Source: Pseudomonas sp. G.S.17 (GTDB lineage: Bacteria; Pseudomonadota; Gammaproteobacteria; Pseudomonadales; Pseudomonadaceae). From it: a DNA stretch of 64,000 bases. Where the stretch lies: positions 4,895,501 to 4,959,500 of the forward strand of contig NZ_CP151076.1 in the NCBI RefSeq assembly GCF_038096165.1, read 5' to 3'. Shown one piece after another: positions 57,902-64,000 of this stretch. The first letter of the stretch is position 1. Each line of letters begins with the position of its first letter. The notes beneath the pieces were generated by a model. The model did no database searches, was not told where the DNA came from, and saw only the letters and a program-made list of their open reading frames with translations. Made by a program: the position numbers and the translations under genes.

Positions 57902-58099
57902 TTATCTGGGTAGACGCACTTTCGATTGGGTCGGACGCACAGGCCGATGAGCAAAATCAGGGAAGTGTGCCGAGGTGCCGACCAGGTTTGGTGGAGCAGG
58001 GACGGCTATCACTGCAGGGAAATTGTTGTTGTGCATATCGTTAGTCATGGCGCAGCCAGAAACACTCAAAACAACGGGGGCAAGCAAAACTAAACGCAT
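57902..58099 (-). CDS. Short lipoprotein, possibly truncated
   Basis: A 65-residue frame with a lipoprotein signal (MRLVLLAPVVLSVSGC, lipobox Cys16) and GGAG seven bases before the ATG at 58099, both of which argue it is or was a real gene. After AMTNDMHNNNFPAVIAVPAP the sequence becomes Pro/His/Arg-rich and ends abruptly, so it may be the stump of a longer lipoprotein. Not otherwise recognised. Confidence 0.45.
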   Translation of the reverse strand: MRLVLLAPVVLSVSGCAMTNDMHNNNFPAVIAVPAPPNLVGTSAHFPDFAHRPVRPTQSKVRLPR

Positions 58100-58244
58100 G
58101 GGCAATCTCCATTTTTGGGTACGAAACCCTATCAATGTCGAACCCGTTTCTGAGGCTAGATATGTATTTCAGGAATGCTCCCACGCCCCTATCAGAAATA
58201 TCTGAAGGAGGATTGCCAGCATCCATTGAGAAAACCCCGGACAT

Positions 58245-58272
58245 AAAAAAACGGCACTCCATGGAGTACCGT
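58245..58272 (-). terminator. Rho-independent terminator after the low-complexity lipoprotein
   Basis: Stem ACGGTACTCC / GGAGTGCCGT (one mismatch, palindromic top) followed on the minus strand by a T run, 20 bases past the stop at 58291. Confidence 0.78.
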
Positions 58273-58290
58273 TCTTATTTCAACTACCGA

Positions 58291-58755
58291 TCAGCGATTC
58301 CCGCCTCGGCCATCCCCTCCGCGACCGCCACGGCCATCGCCGCGTCCGTCGCCTCGACCCGGACCTCGTCCGTCATGGCCTCGGTTGCCGCCATGATCCC
58401 CCCACGAAGAGCCACCGCGGTAGTCGCGACGTGGATCGTTGCGATAACCGGGATTGCCGCCGCGATAGCGGTTGTCACCCCAGCCATAGCCGGGCGGTCT
58501 GCCGGGCTGGTAATAACGTGGAACGGGCGGCGGCGCGTAATAGCGCGGCGCCGGGGCATAGTAGCGTGGCTGCGGCGCTACATAGATTCGCCGCTCCTGG
58601 TAATAATTTGAACGGTAGCCATTGTCATAAGCATATCCACCTCCAACGACGGTTGCGGGCTGGGTATACACATCGGATTCGTAGTAACCGGGACCTCCAT
58701 AGCAACCAGCAAGAGTCAGAGCCAGTAAAACAAGCAGTAAGGGTCGTCGATACAT
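58291..58755 (-). CDS. Low-complexity Tyr/Pro- and Gly/Arg-rich lipoprotein
   Basis: A 154-residue lipoprotein (MYRRPLLLVLLALTLAGC, Cys18). After the anchor comes a Tyr/Pro-rich region with PRYYAPAPRYYAPPPVPRYY repeats, then a disordered Gly/Arg/Asp tail of GRGDGRGDGRGGRG type. There is no enzyme-like domain. Such proteins sit in the envelope; the arginine-rich tail could bind polyanions such as LPS or nucleic acid. The terminator after it supports a real gene. A long frame continues upstream of this ATG but is an antisense shadow of the transporter gene. Confidence 0.75.
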   Translation of the reverse strand: MYRRPLLLVLLALTLAGCYGGPGYYESDVYTQPATVVGGGYAYDNGYRSNYYQERRIYVAPQPRYYAPAPRYYAPPPVPRYYQPGRPPGYGWGDNRYRGGNPGYRNDPRRDYRGGSSWGDHGGNRGHDGRGPGRGDGRGDGRGGRGGDGRGGNR

Positions 58756-59060
58756 GGCGGCCTCCCGGACCGCGATAGGGCACAAACCAGCGACGCTGGT
58801 CGGCGTTCGCCAATAGCTGGCGGACAGAAAATAAGACACGAAAACCCCCTTCAAGTGCCCCGTGGGGCGAACTATATTTGTGCCGCCACGCCCCAAGCCG
58901 GTGCATCCGCGCACCATGATCAGCCGATACAGGCCAGCACGAAACCTCCCTCCACGATGTAGCCCCTCTGTATCGGGCGTTGTGGCAAGTTGGCACAACT
59001 CTCGCTTTAACAAACCCGTGCAGGAGTCAAAACAGGTTCGCGGCACCACAATTTGCAATA
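58756..59060. other. Intergenic stretch before the guanidine riboswitch
   Basis: 305 bases holding the divergent promoters of the lipoprotein and of the guanidine operon. I could not assign their elements and see no other gene or repeat. Confidence 0.5.
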
Positions 59061-59165
59061 GCCGACTAGGGTTCCGGCTCGTCAATAAATGACGAGTGGC
59101 TGGTCCGAGAGTTGGCGACCTCCAGTAGAGGTTACACGGCGGGATAAAAGCCCGGGAGACAGGAC
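59061..59165 (+). promoter_or_regulatory. Guanidine-I riboswitch (ykkC class)
   Basis: The leader contains the conserved ykkC blocks in order: ACTAGGGTTCCGG (59065), CTGGTCCGAGAG (59100-59111), and ACACGGCGGGATAAAAGCCC with GGGAG (59134-59157). Helices between them (GGCTCGTCA/TGACGAGTGGC and others) pair as expected. Free guanidine binding turns on downstream genes in this class. The following hairpin GACACC-AGT-GGTGTC (59163-59177) and CCCCTTTT stretch probably form the expression platform. Confidence 0.95.
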
Positions 59166-59220
59166 ACCAGTGGTGTCGCGTTGCTCCTGGCCGCCCCTTT
59201 TCGCTACTGGAGGTTGTTAT

Positions 59221-60291
59221 ATGCAAAAATCCCGTCTGTTCGGCCTGCTCGCTGCAGGTCTCGTCGCTGCATTGAGCCTTTCTTCGGCGCAAGCCGCCGT
59301 CAAAAAAGAATTCAACGTGTGCTGGACCATTTATGCCGGCTGGATGCCCTGGGAATACGCAGGAACCCAAGGCATTGTCGACAAGTGGGCGAAAAAATAC
59401 GGCATCAAGATCGATGTCACCCAGCTCAACGATTACGTCGAATCCATCAACCAATACACCGCTGGCCAGTTCGATGGCTGCACCATGACCAACATGGATG
59501 CGCTGACCATCCCGGCGGCGGGCGGCGTCGACAGCACCGCGTTGATCGTCAGCGACTTCTCCAACGGCAACGACGGCATCGTCATCAAAGGTGCGGGCAA
59601 GAAAGTCGCCGACCTCAAGGGCATGAACGTCAATCTGGTGGAGCTCTCTGTCTCCCACTATCTGCTGGCCCGCGCGCTGGATACGGCTGACCTGTCCGAG
59701 AAAGACCTGAAAGTGGTCAATACGTCCGATGCCGACATCTCCGCGGCCTTCAACACCGACGACGTTCAGGCGGTGACCACCTGGAACCCGATGCTGGCAG
59801 ATATCAAGGCCAAGCCCGGCGTTACCCAGGTGTTCGACTCCAGCAAGATCCCCGGCGAAATCATGGACATGATGGTGGTCAACACCCAGACCCTGAAAGA
59901 CAACCCGGCGCTGGGCAAAGCGTTGACCGGTGCCTGGTTTGAAGTGGTTGCGCTGATGAACGCCAAGTCCGCCGCAAGCAAGGTCGCGCTGGAGCACATG
60001 GCCAAGGCCTCGGGCACGGATCTGGCCGGTTTCCAGGCGCAACTGGACACCACCAAGCTGTTCGCCACGCCTAAAGAAGCCCTGGAATTCGCTAACAGCA
60101 AACAGCTGCCGGACACCATGCGCAAGGTTGCCAACTTCTCCTTCGAGCATGGCTTGCTGGGTGAAGGTGCCAAGGATTCCAGCGCCGTAGGCATGTCGTT
60201 CGCCAACGGCGTGATGTCTGGCGACAAGACCAATCTCAAGCTGCATTTCGACCCGAGCTACGTGCAAATGGCCGCCGACGGCACGTTGTAA
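59221..60291 (+). CDS. Guanidine ABC transporter substrate-binding protein
   Basis: Periplasmic receptor of 356 residues, often labelled putative urea ABC transporter substrate-binding protein. Signal peptide to about residue 26 (SLSSAQAA), then a TauA/NMT1-like fold (FNVCWTIYAGWMPWEYAG, FDGCTMTNMDALTIPAAGG, VNLVELSVSHYLLARALD, AVTTWNPMLADI). First gene after the guanidine-I riboswitch, which points to guanidine or a close derivative as ligand. GGAGG lies before ATG 59221. Confidence 0.9.
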   Translation: MQKSRLFGLLAAGLVAALSLSSAQAAVKKEFNVCWTIYAGWMPWEYAGTQGIVDKWAKKYGIKIDVTQLNDYVESINQYTAGQFDGCTMTNMDALTIPAAGGVDSTALIVSDFSNGNDGIVIKGAGKKVADLKGMNVNLVELSVSHYLLARALDTADLSEKDLKVVNTSDADISAAFNTDDVQAVTTWNPMLADIKAKPGVTQVFDSSKIPGEIMDMMVVNTQTLKDNPALGKALTGAWFEVVALMNAKSAASKVALEHMAKASGTDLAGFQAQLDTTKLFATPKEALEFANSKQLPDTMRKVANFSFEHGLLGEGAKDSSAVGMSFANGVMSGDKTNLKLHFDPSYVQMAADGTL

Positions 60292-60318
60292 TCCGCGTTT
60301 CGCACAAAGGTCATTGCC

Positions 60319-61134
60319 ATGCGCTTGATAAATCGCCGCCCGGATCGCGCCAGCCGCCTGATTCTGGTGATCCTGCCGTTTGCCCTGCTGCTGTTCGCCT
60401 ATTTCACCGGCTCGGCGACCCGGTTGACGGAAAATCCCAACGACAAGCTGCTGCCCAGCGCCGTGCAGATGGCTGATGCAGTCAATCGTATGGCGTTCAA
60501 AGCCGACAGCCGCACTGGCGAATATCTGCTCTGGCAGGACACCGGTTCCAGCCTGAAACGGCTGGCGATTGGCCTGGGCATCAGTGCGTTGCTGGGTTTA
60601 TGCCTGGGGATTGCCTCGGGAATCCTGCCGTTGTTCGGCGCGCCGTTGTCGCCCTTGTTGACGGTGCTGTCAATGGTGCCGCCGCTGGCAATCCTGCCGA
60701 TTCTGTTCATCGTCTTCGGTTTGGGCGAGCTGTCGAAAGTCATGCTCATCGTGATCGGCATCACGCCGATCCTGGCCCGTGATCTGGAGCAGCGCGCCCG
60801 GGAAATTCCGGTAGAGCTGCTGATCAAGGCGCAGACCTTGGGCGCTTCAACCTGGACGCTGATCCTGCGGGTGATCCTGCCGCAATTGCTGCCACGTTTG
60901 CTGATTGCCTTGCGACTGGTGCTGGGTTCGGCGTGGTTGTTCCTGATCGCTGCCGAGGCCATTGCTTCGACCGATGGCCTCGGTTACCGGATTTTTCTGG
61001 TGCGGCGCTATCTGGCAATGGACGTGATTCTGCCCTATGTGGTCTGGATCACGTTGCTGGCGTGGCTGATGGATTGGGGCCTCAAGGCGCTGACCCGCAA
61101 AGCTTTCCCTTGGTATGAGGGGGTGCGAGGATGA
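60319..61134 (+). CDS. Guanidine ABC transporter permease
   Basis: TauC-like inner-membrane permease of 271 residues with about six helices and the EAA-type loop (QTLGASTWTLILRVILPQLLPRLLIALRL within the segment near residues 175-200). Works with the preceding binding protein and the overlapping ATPase (four-base overlap at 61131). Substrate inferred from the riboswitch. Confidence 0.9.
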   Translation: MRLINRRPDRASRLILVILPFALLLFAYFTGSATRLTENPNDKLLPSAVQMADAVNRMAFKADSRTGEYLLWQDTGSSLKRLAIGLGISALLGLCLGIASGILPLFGAPLSPLLTVLSMVPPLAILPILFIVFGLGELSKVMLIVIGITPILARDLEQRAREIPVELLIKAQTLGASTWTLILRVILPQLLPRLLIALRLVLGSAWLFLIAAEAIASTDGLGYRIFLVRRYLAMDVILPYVVWITLLAWLMDWGLKALTRKAFPWYEGVRG

Positions 61135-61895
61135 GTTTTATTTCCGTGCAAAACGTCTGGCAACAATATGACGATCAAGTGGTGCTCGACGGCCTGAACC
61201 TGAGCGTCGCCGAGGGTGAATTCTGCACGCTGGTCGGTGCCTCGGGTTGCGGCAAATCCACCTTCCTGCGCTTGTTGCTGGGTCAGGAAGTGCCGAGCAA
61301 GGGCAAGATTCTGCTCGACGGCAAGGCCCTGGCCAGCGAGCCGGATGCCAGCCGTGGCGTGGTGTTTCAGCGCTATTCGGTGTTCCCGCACCTGTCAGTG
61401 CTGGACAACGTTGCCTTGGGCCTGGAACTGCCGCGCTCGGCGCTGCTCGGGCGATTGTTCGGCAATGCCAAACGCGAAGCGCGCGAACAGGCGGCGGTAT
61501 TGCTGAAGAAAGTCGGCCTGGGTCATTCGCTGGATAAATACCCGACGCAGCTGTCCGGCGGCATGCAACAGCGGCTGGCGATTGCCCAGGCGCTGATCAT
61601 GAAACCTCGGGTGTTGCTGCTCGACGAACCCTTCGGCGCCCTGGATCCGGGCATCCGCAAAGACATGCACGCCTTGCTGCTGGAACTGTGGCGCGAGACG
61701 CAGCTGACGGTGTTCATGGTTACCCATGACTTGTCCGAAGGTTTCAACCTCGGCACCCGCTTGCTGGTCTTCGACAAAGTCCGCATCGACCCCCACGCCC
61801 CCGGCGCTTATGGCGCGCGTATCACTTATGACATTCCCCTGAACAGCGACCGCCGCGCAGCACGCGCCGCGCTTGACTCGCTGCAACAGGCTTAG
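61131..61895 (+). CDS. Guanidine ABC transporter ATP-binding protein
   Basis: A 254-residue ABC ATPase with Walker A GASGCGKST (36-44), Q loop VVFQRYSVFPHLSVLDN, signature LSGGMQQRLAIAQAL and Walker B VLLLDEPFGALD. It powers import with the upstream permease. Overlaps the permease by four bases; the DUF1989 gene follows after 12 bases. Confidence 0.93.
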   Translation: MSFISVQNVWQQYDDQVVLDGLNLSVAEGEFCTLVGASGCGKSTFLRLLLGQEVPSKGKILLDGKALASEPDASRGVVFQRYSVFPHLSVLDNVALGLELPRSALLGRLFGNAKREAREQAAVLLKKVGLGHSLDKYPTQLSGGMQQRLAIAQALIMKPRVLLLDEPFGALDPGIRKDMHALLLELWRETQLTVFMVTHDLSEGFNLGTRLLVFDKVRIDPHAPGAYGARITYDIPLNSDRRAARAALDSLQQA

Positions 61896-61907
61896 AGGAT
61901 TCTGCTC

Positions 61908-62633
61908 ATGACACCATCCAACACGCTATTCCCCGTCTTCGCCGAAGAGCTGCTGCCCGGCGGCGGCCACCGTTCGTTCGTACTCAAACGCGGCGAACTG
62001 CTGCGCCTGACTGATCTCAACGGCAACGCCAACGTCAGCCTGACGCTGCTCAACGCCCACGAAAAAACCGAGCGTTTGAACCTGCCGGACAGCCTCAAAT
62101 GCCAGCACACCGCCAAACTCACCAGCGGCCATTGCCTGTATTCGGACATGGGCCGTGTTCTGGCAGCAATTACCGCTGACACCTGCGGCTGGAGCGACAG
62201 CCTCGGCGGCGTGCTCTGCGCTGAAGAAGTCGCCGAGAAATACGGCCAGGGCCGCTATCAGGAATTGCGCAACGGCTTCTTTCGCAACGGCACCGACAAC
62301 CTGCTGGTGGAACTGGGCAAATGGGGCCTGGGCCTGTCGGACCTGCTGATGACCTTGAACCTGTTCAGCCGCGTCAACGTTGACGACGGGGGCCGCCTGC
62401 ATTTTGTGCCGGGCAACTCGCAAGCCGGGGATTACATCGAGCTGTACGCGCCGATGGATACCCTGGTCGTCCTCACCGCGCTGCAACATCCCATGGACCC
62501 GAATCCTGAATACGCCCCGCAGCCGCTGCAACTGAGCTGGATGAAAGCCGACGCCAGCGTCGCTGAGCATTGCCGCACGTCCCGCCCGGAAAACCAGCGC
62601 GGCTTTATCAATACCGATCGCCTGTTCGCCTGA
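61908..62633 (+). CDS. Urea-carboxylase-associated protein 1 (DUF1989), probable carboxyguanidine deiminase subunit
   Basis: A 241-residue DUF1989 protein ([40 protein letters not shown], with a Cys pair around LGGVLC). In guanidine-degrading bacteria this protein and the next form a heteromeric enzyme (CgdAB) that deiminates carboxyguanidine to allophanate. Databases call it urea amidolyase-associated. Position behind a guanidine riboswitch supports the deiminase reading. Confidence 0.88.
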   Translation: MTPSNTLFPVFAEELLPGGGHRSFVLKRGELLRLTDLNGNANVSLTLLNAHEKTERLNLPDSLKCQHTAKLTSGHCLYSDMGRVLAAITADTCGWSDSLGGVLCAEEVAEKYGQGRYQELRNGFFRNGTDNLLVELGKWGLGLSDLLMTLNLFSRVNVDDGGRLHFVPGNSQAGDYIELYAPMDTLVVLTALQHPMDPNPEYAPQPLQLSWMKADASVAEHCRTSRPENQRGFINTDRLFA

Positions 62634-62644
62634 GGAGCACGTCC

Positions 62645-63265
62645 ATGAATCCGACTTCCGCTACTGCTGCATCCACCACCTTCATTGCGGCCGGCGAACC
62701 GTCGCTGACGGAACTCAAGGCCGGGCAAACCCTGCGCATCCTCGATCTGGAAGGCAATCAGGCGGTCGACACGCTGTTCTTCAGCCTCGCCAACCCCCGT
62801 GAGCGTTACGACGTGCAGCGCACCTTGCGCCGCCAAGGCAGCGTTTACCTGACCACCGGCAGCGTGCTGTATTCCAACCTGGGTAAACCGATGCTGACCA
62901 TCGTCGCTGACACCTGCGGACGCCATGACACCCTCGGCGGTGCCTGCGCCCAAGAGAGCAACACCGTGCGTTACGCCCTGGAAAAGCGCCACATGCACAG
63001 CTGCCGCGACAACTATCTGCGCGCTTGCGTGCATGACGGGCGCCTGGGCAAAGGCGACATCGGGCCGAACATCAACTTTTTCATGAACGTGCCGGTTACC
63101 GCTGACGGCGGACTGACCTTCGAGGACGGCATTTCCGCGCCGGGCAAATACGTGGAACTGCGCGCCGAAATGGACGTGATCGTGCTGATTTCCAACTGTC
63201 CGCAGTTGAATAACCCGTGCAATGGCTACAACCCGACGCCGGCTGAATTGCACGTCTGGAATTAA
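62645..63265 (+). CDS. Urea-carboxylase-associated protein 2 (DUF1989), probable carboxyguanidine deiminase subunit
   Basis: A 206-residue paralogue of the preceding gene: [45 protein letters not shown] and [13 protein letters not shown]. Cys and His residues in [11 protein letters not shown] could bind a metal or take part in deimination. ATG 62645 follows a GGAG and lies 11 bases after the previous stop. The repeat array and the carboxylase gene follow. Confidence 0.88.
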   Translation: MNPTSATAASTTFIAAGEPSLTELKAGQTLRILDLEGNQAVDTLFFSLANPRERYDVQRTLRRQGSVYLTTGSVLYSNLGKPMLTIVADTCGRHDTLGGACAQESNTVRYALEKRHMHSCRDNYLRACVHDGRLGKGDIGPNINFFMNVPVTADGGLTFEDGISAPGKYVELRAEMDVIVLISNCPQLNNPCNGYNPTPAELHVWN

Positions 63266-63268
63266 GCC

Positions 63269-63440
63269 CTCGCGGCTGAAGCCGCTCCTACGGACGGTGT
63301 TTCGTGGGAACGGCTTCGGCGGCTCCTGCGGGCGGTGTTTCGGGGGACGGCTTCGGCGGCTCCTGCGGACGGTGTTTCGTGGGAACGGCTTCGGCGGTTT
63401 CCTACGGACGGCGTTTCGTAGGAGCGGCTTCAGCCGCGAG
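63269..63440. repeat. Tandem REP-like array bounded by a perfect inverted repeat
   Basis: Four tandem units of 37-39 bases, each with a GGACGGTGTTTCGTGGGA-like spacer and a CGGCTTCGGCGG-like core. The two ends, 63269-63292 and 63417-63440, are exact 24-base complements (CTCGCGGCTGAAGCCGCTCC / GGAGCGGCTTCAGCCGCGAG cores). It sits inside the guanidine operon between the second DUF1989 gene and the carboxylase. Confidence 0.85.
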
Positions 63441-63550
63441 CGGACTAGCAACCTGACCACGACGGACGACCCTCGTGCAGACACATCAATAGCGGGACGG
63501 CCCGCTTCCCAAGTTTGAGGTCGACACCATCGACTTCCGGGGTTCAAGCC

Positions 63551-64000
63551 ATGTTTGACACACTGCTGATCGCCAACCGTGGCGCCATTGCCTGCCGCAT
63601 CCTGCGCACCTTGCGTGCCCTGCACGTCAAAGGCGTTGCCGTGTACTCCGAAGCCGATGCCGCCAGCCTGCATTTGCTGCAAGCCGACGAAGCCCACAGC
63701 CTGGGTGAAGGCGGCGCGGCCGGGACTTATCTGGCTGTGGATAAAATCCTCGCCATCGCCAAAGCCAGCGGCGCGCAAGCGATTCATCCCGGCTACGGCT
63801 TTCTTTCCGAAAACGCTGCCTTCGCGCAAACCTGCGAAGACGCGGGCATTGCCTTTGTCGGCCCGACGCCAGAGCAACTGCGGGTATTCGGCCTCAAGCA
63901 CACCGCCCGCGCCTTAGCCAAACAGCACGGCGTGCCGATGCTCGAAGGCACCGAATTGCTCGACAGCCTCGACACCGCGCTGGGCGCCGCAGAAATCATT
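63551..64000 (+). CDS. Biotin-dependent guanidine/urea carboxylase, N-terminal part
   Basis: The first 150 residues of a biotin carboxylase domain (MFDTLLIANRGAIACRILRT, VAVYSEADAASLHLLQADEA, AIHPGYGFLSENAAFA, IAFVGPTPEQL); the gene runs off the right end. By position behind DUF1989 genes and a guanidine-I riboswitch it should be guanidine carboxylase, making carboxyguanidine from guanidine, bicarbonate and ATP; classical annotation is urea carboxylase. The residues that separate the two are in the missing C-terminal half. Confidence 0.88.
   Translation, partial: MFDTLLIANRGAIACRILRTLRALHVKGVAVYSEADAASLHLLQADEAHSLGEGGAAGTYLAVDKILAIAKASGAQAIHPGYGFLSENAAFAQTCEDAGIAFVGPTPEQLRVFGLKHTARALAKQHGVPMLEGTELLDSLDTALGAAEII

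Noticed and set aside
58291..60267. A 658-codon minus-strand frame across the riboswitch and the binding-protein gene
   Set aside because: Only its last 154 codons, from the ATG at 58755 with a lipoprotein signal, look real. The rest is antisense to the transporter gene and riboswitch and has no domain.
63269..63440. CRISPR array
   Set aside because: Units are 37-39 bases with no unique spacers, the ends are inverted repeats, and no cas genes are near. It is a REP-like array.
62432..63901. A 489-codon minus-strand frame through the repeat array
   Set aside because: It strings together antisense of three operon genes and the repeats; the repeated Arg/Gly/Phe peptide is translated REP sequence.
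1..64000. tRNA, rRNA or insertion-sequence genes
   Set aside because: Reading the gaps between genes showed no cloverleaf-like sequence, no rRNA segment and no transposase-like frame.

Overview
The window is a 64 kb stretch of chromosome from a Pseudomonas, most likely of the fluorescens/syringae side of the genus. The main evidence is the gene order algU-mucA-mucB-mucD-lepA-lepB-rnc-era-recO-pdxJ, the PQQ glucose dehydrogenase next to an OprB porin, the TctDE/TctCBA citrate-type transport locus, Crc-type A-rich leader motifs, and many inverted REP-like repeats between genes. There is no rRNA, tRNA, CRISPR array, insertion sequence or prophage that I can recognise. Nearly all of it is ordinary, densely packed core genome.

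Layout. 1-4.3 kb: the 5' part of metE and its divergent regulator metR, a Nudix hydrolase overlapping ddlA, a zinc-independent ribosomal protein L31 behind a Zur box, and a small unknown gene. 4.5-10 kb: a membrane-anchored FMN glutamate-synthase-like enzyme, an OpgC-type acyltransferase, then an AT-rich accessory patch with two tandem paralogous unknown genes and a secreted unknown protein. 10.2-16 kb: a divergent bifunctional penicillin-binding protein, a nickel/iron pair (His-rich PadR regulator YqjI plus ferric-chelate reductase YqjH), a six-helix membrane protein and a VF530-type DNA-binding protein. 16-22.5 kb: a ZnuD-like TonB receptor behind a second Zur box, the OprB porin and the glucose dehydrogenase Gcd. 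22.6-27 kb: a tight four-gene minus-strand cluster joining a lipoprotein truncated globin, an outer-membrane-type DUF3034 protein, a c-di-GMP phosphodiesterase and a cupredoxin-like protein.

27-47 kb is housekeeping: a second-type Lon protease, a chagasin-like inhibitor lipoprotein, cmoAB for tRNA wobble modification, pdxJ-recO-era-rnc-DUF4845-lepB-lepA, the envelope-stress operon algU-mucA-mucB-mucD, nadB, ygfX-sdhE, ygfZ and an HDOD gene. 47-54 kb carries the complete TctD/TctE two-component system with the TctC, TctB and TctA tripartite tricarboxylate transporter and an AbrB-family membrane protein. 54-56 kb has ung and an enoyl-CoA hydratase/hydrolase. 56-58.8 kb is a variable AT-rich patch: a frameshifted BrnA-like antitoxin, a phytanoyl-CoA-dioxygenase-family enzyme, a short lipoprotein and a low-complexity lipoprotein.

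The most informative region is the right end (59-64 kb). A clear guanidine-I (ykkC) riboswitch precedes a substrate-binding protein, permease and ATPase, two DUF1989 proteins and the start of a biotin-dependent carboxylase. These are usually labelled urea carboxylase genes, but the riboswitch argues that the operon imports free guanidine, carboxylates it and deiminates the product. The operon is interrupted by a REP-like tandem array whose ends form a perfect 24-bp inverted repeat. The candidates for genuinely undescribed biology are the tandem paralogue pair at 7.5-9.1 kb, the globin/c-di-GMP/cupredoxin cluster at 22.6-27 kb, and that array.
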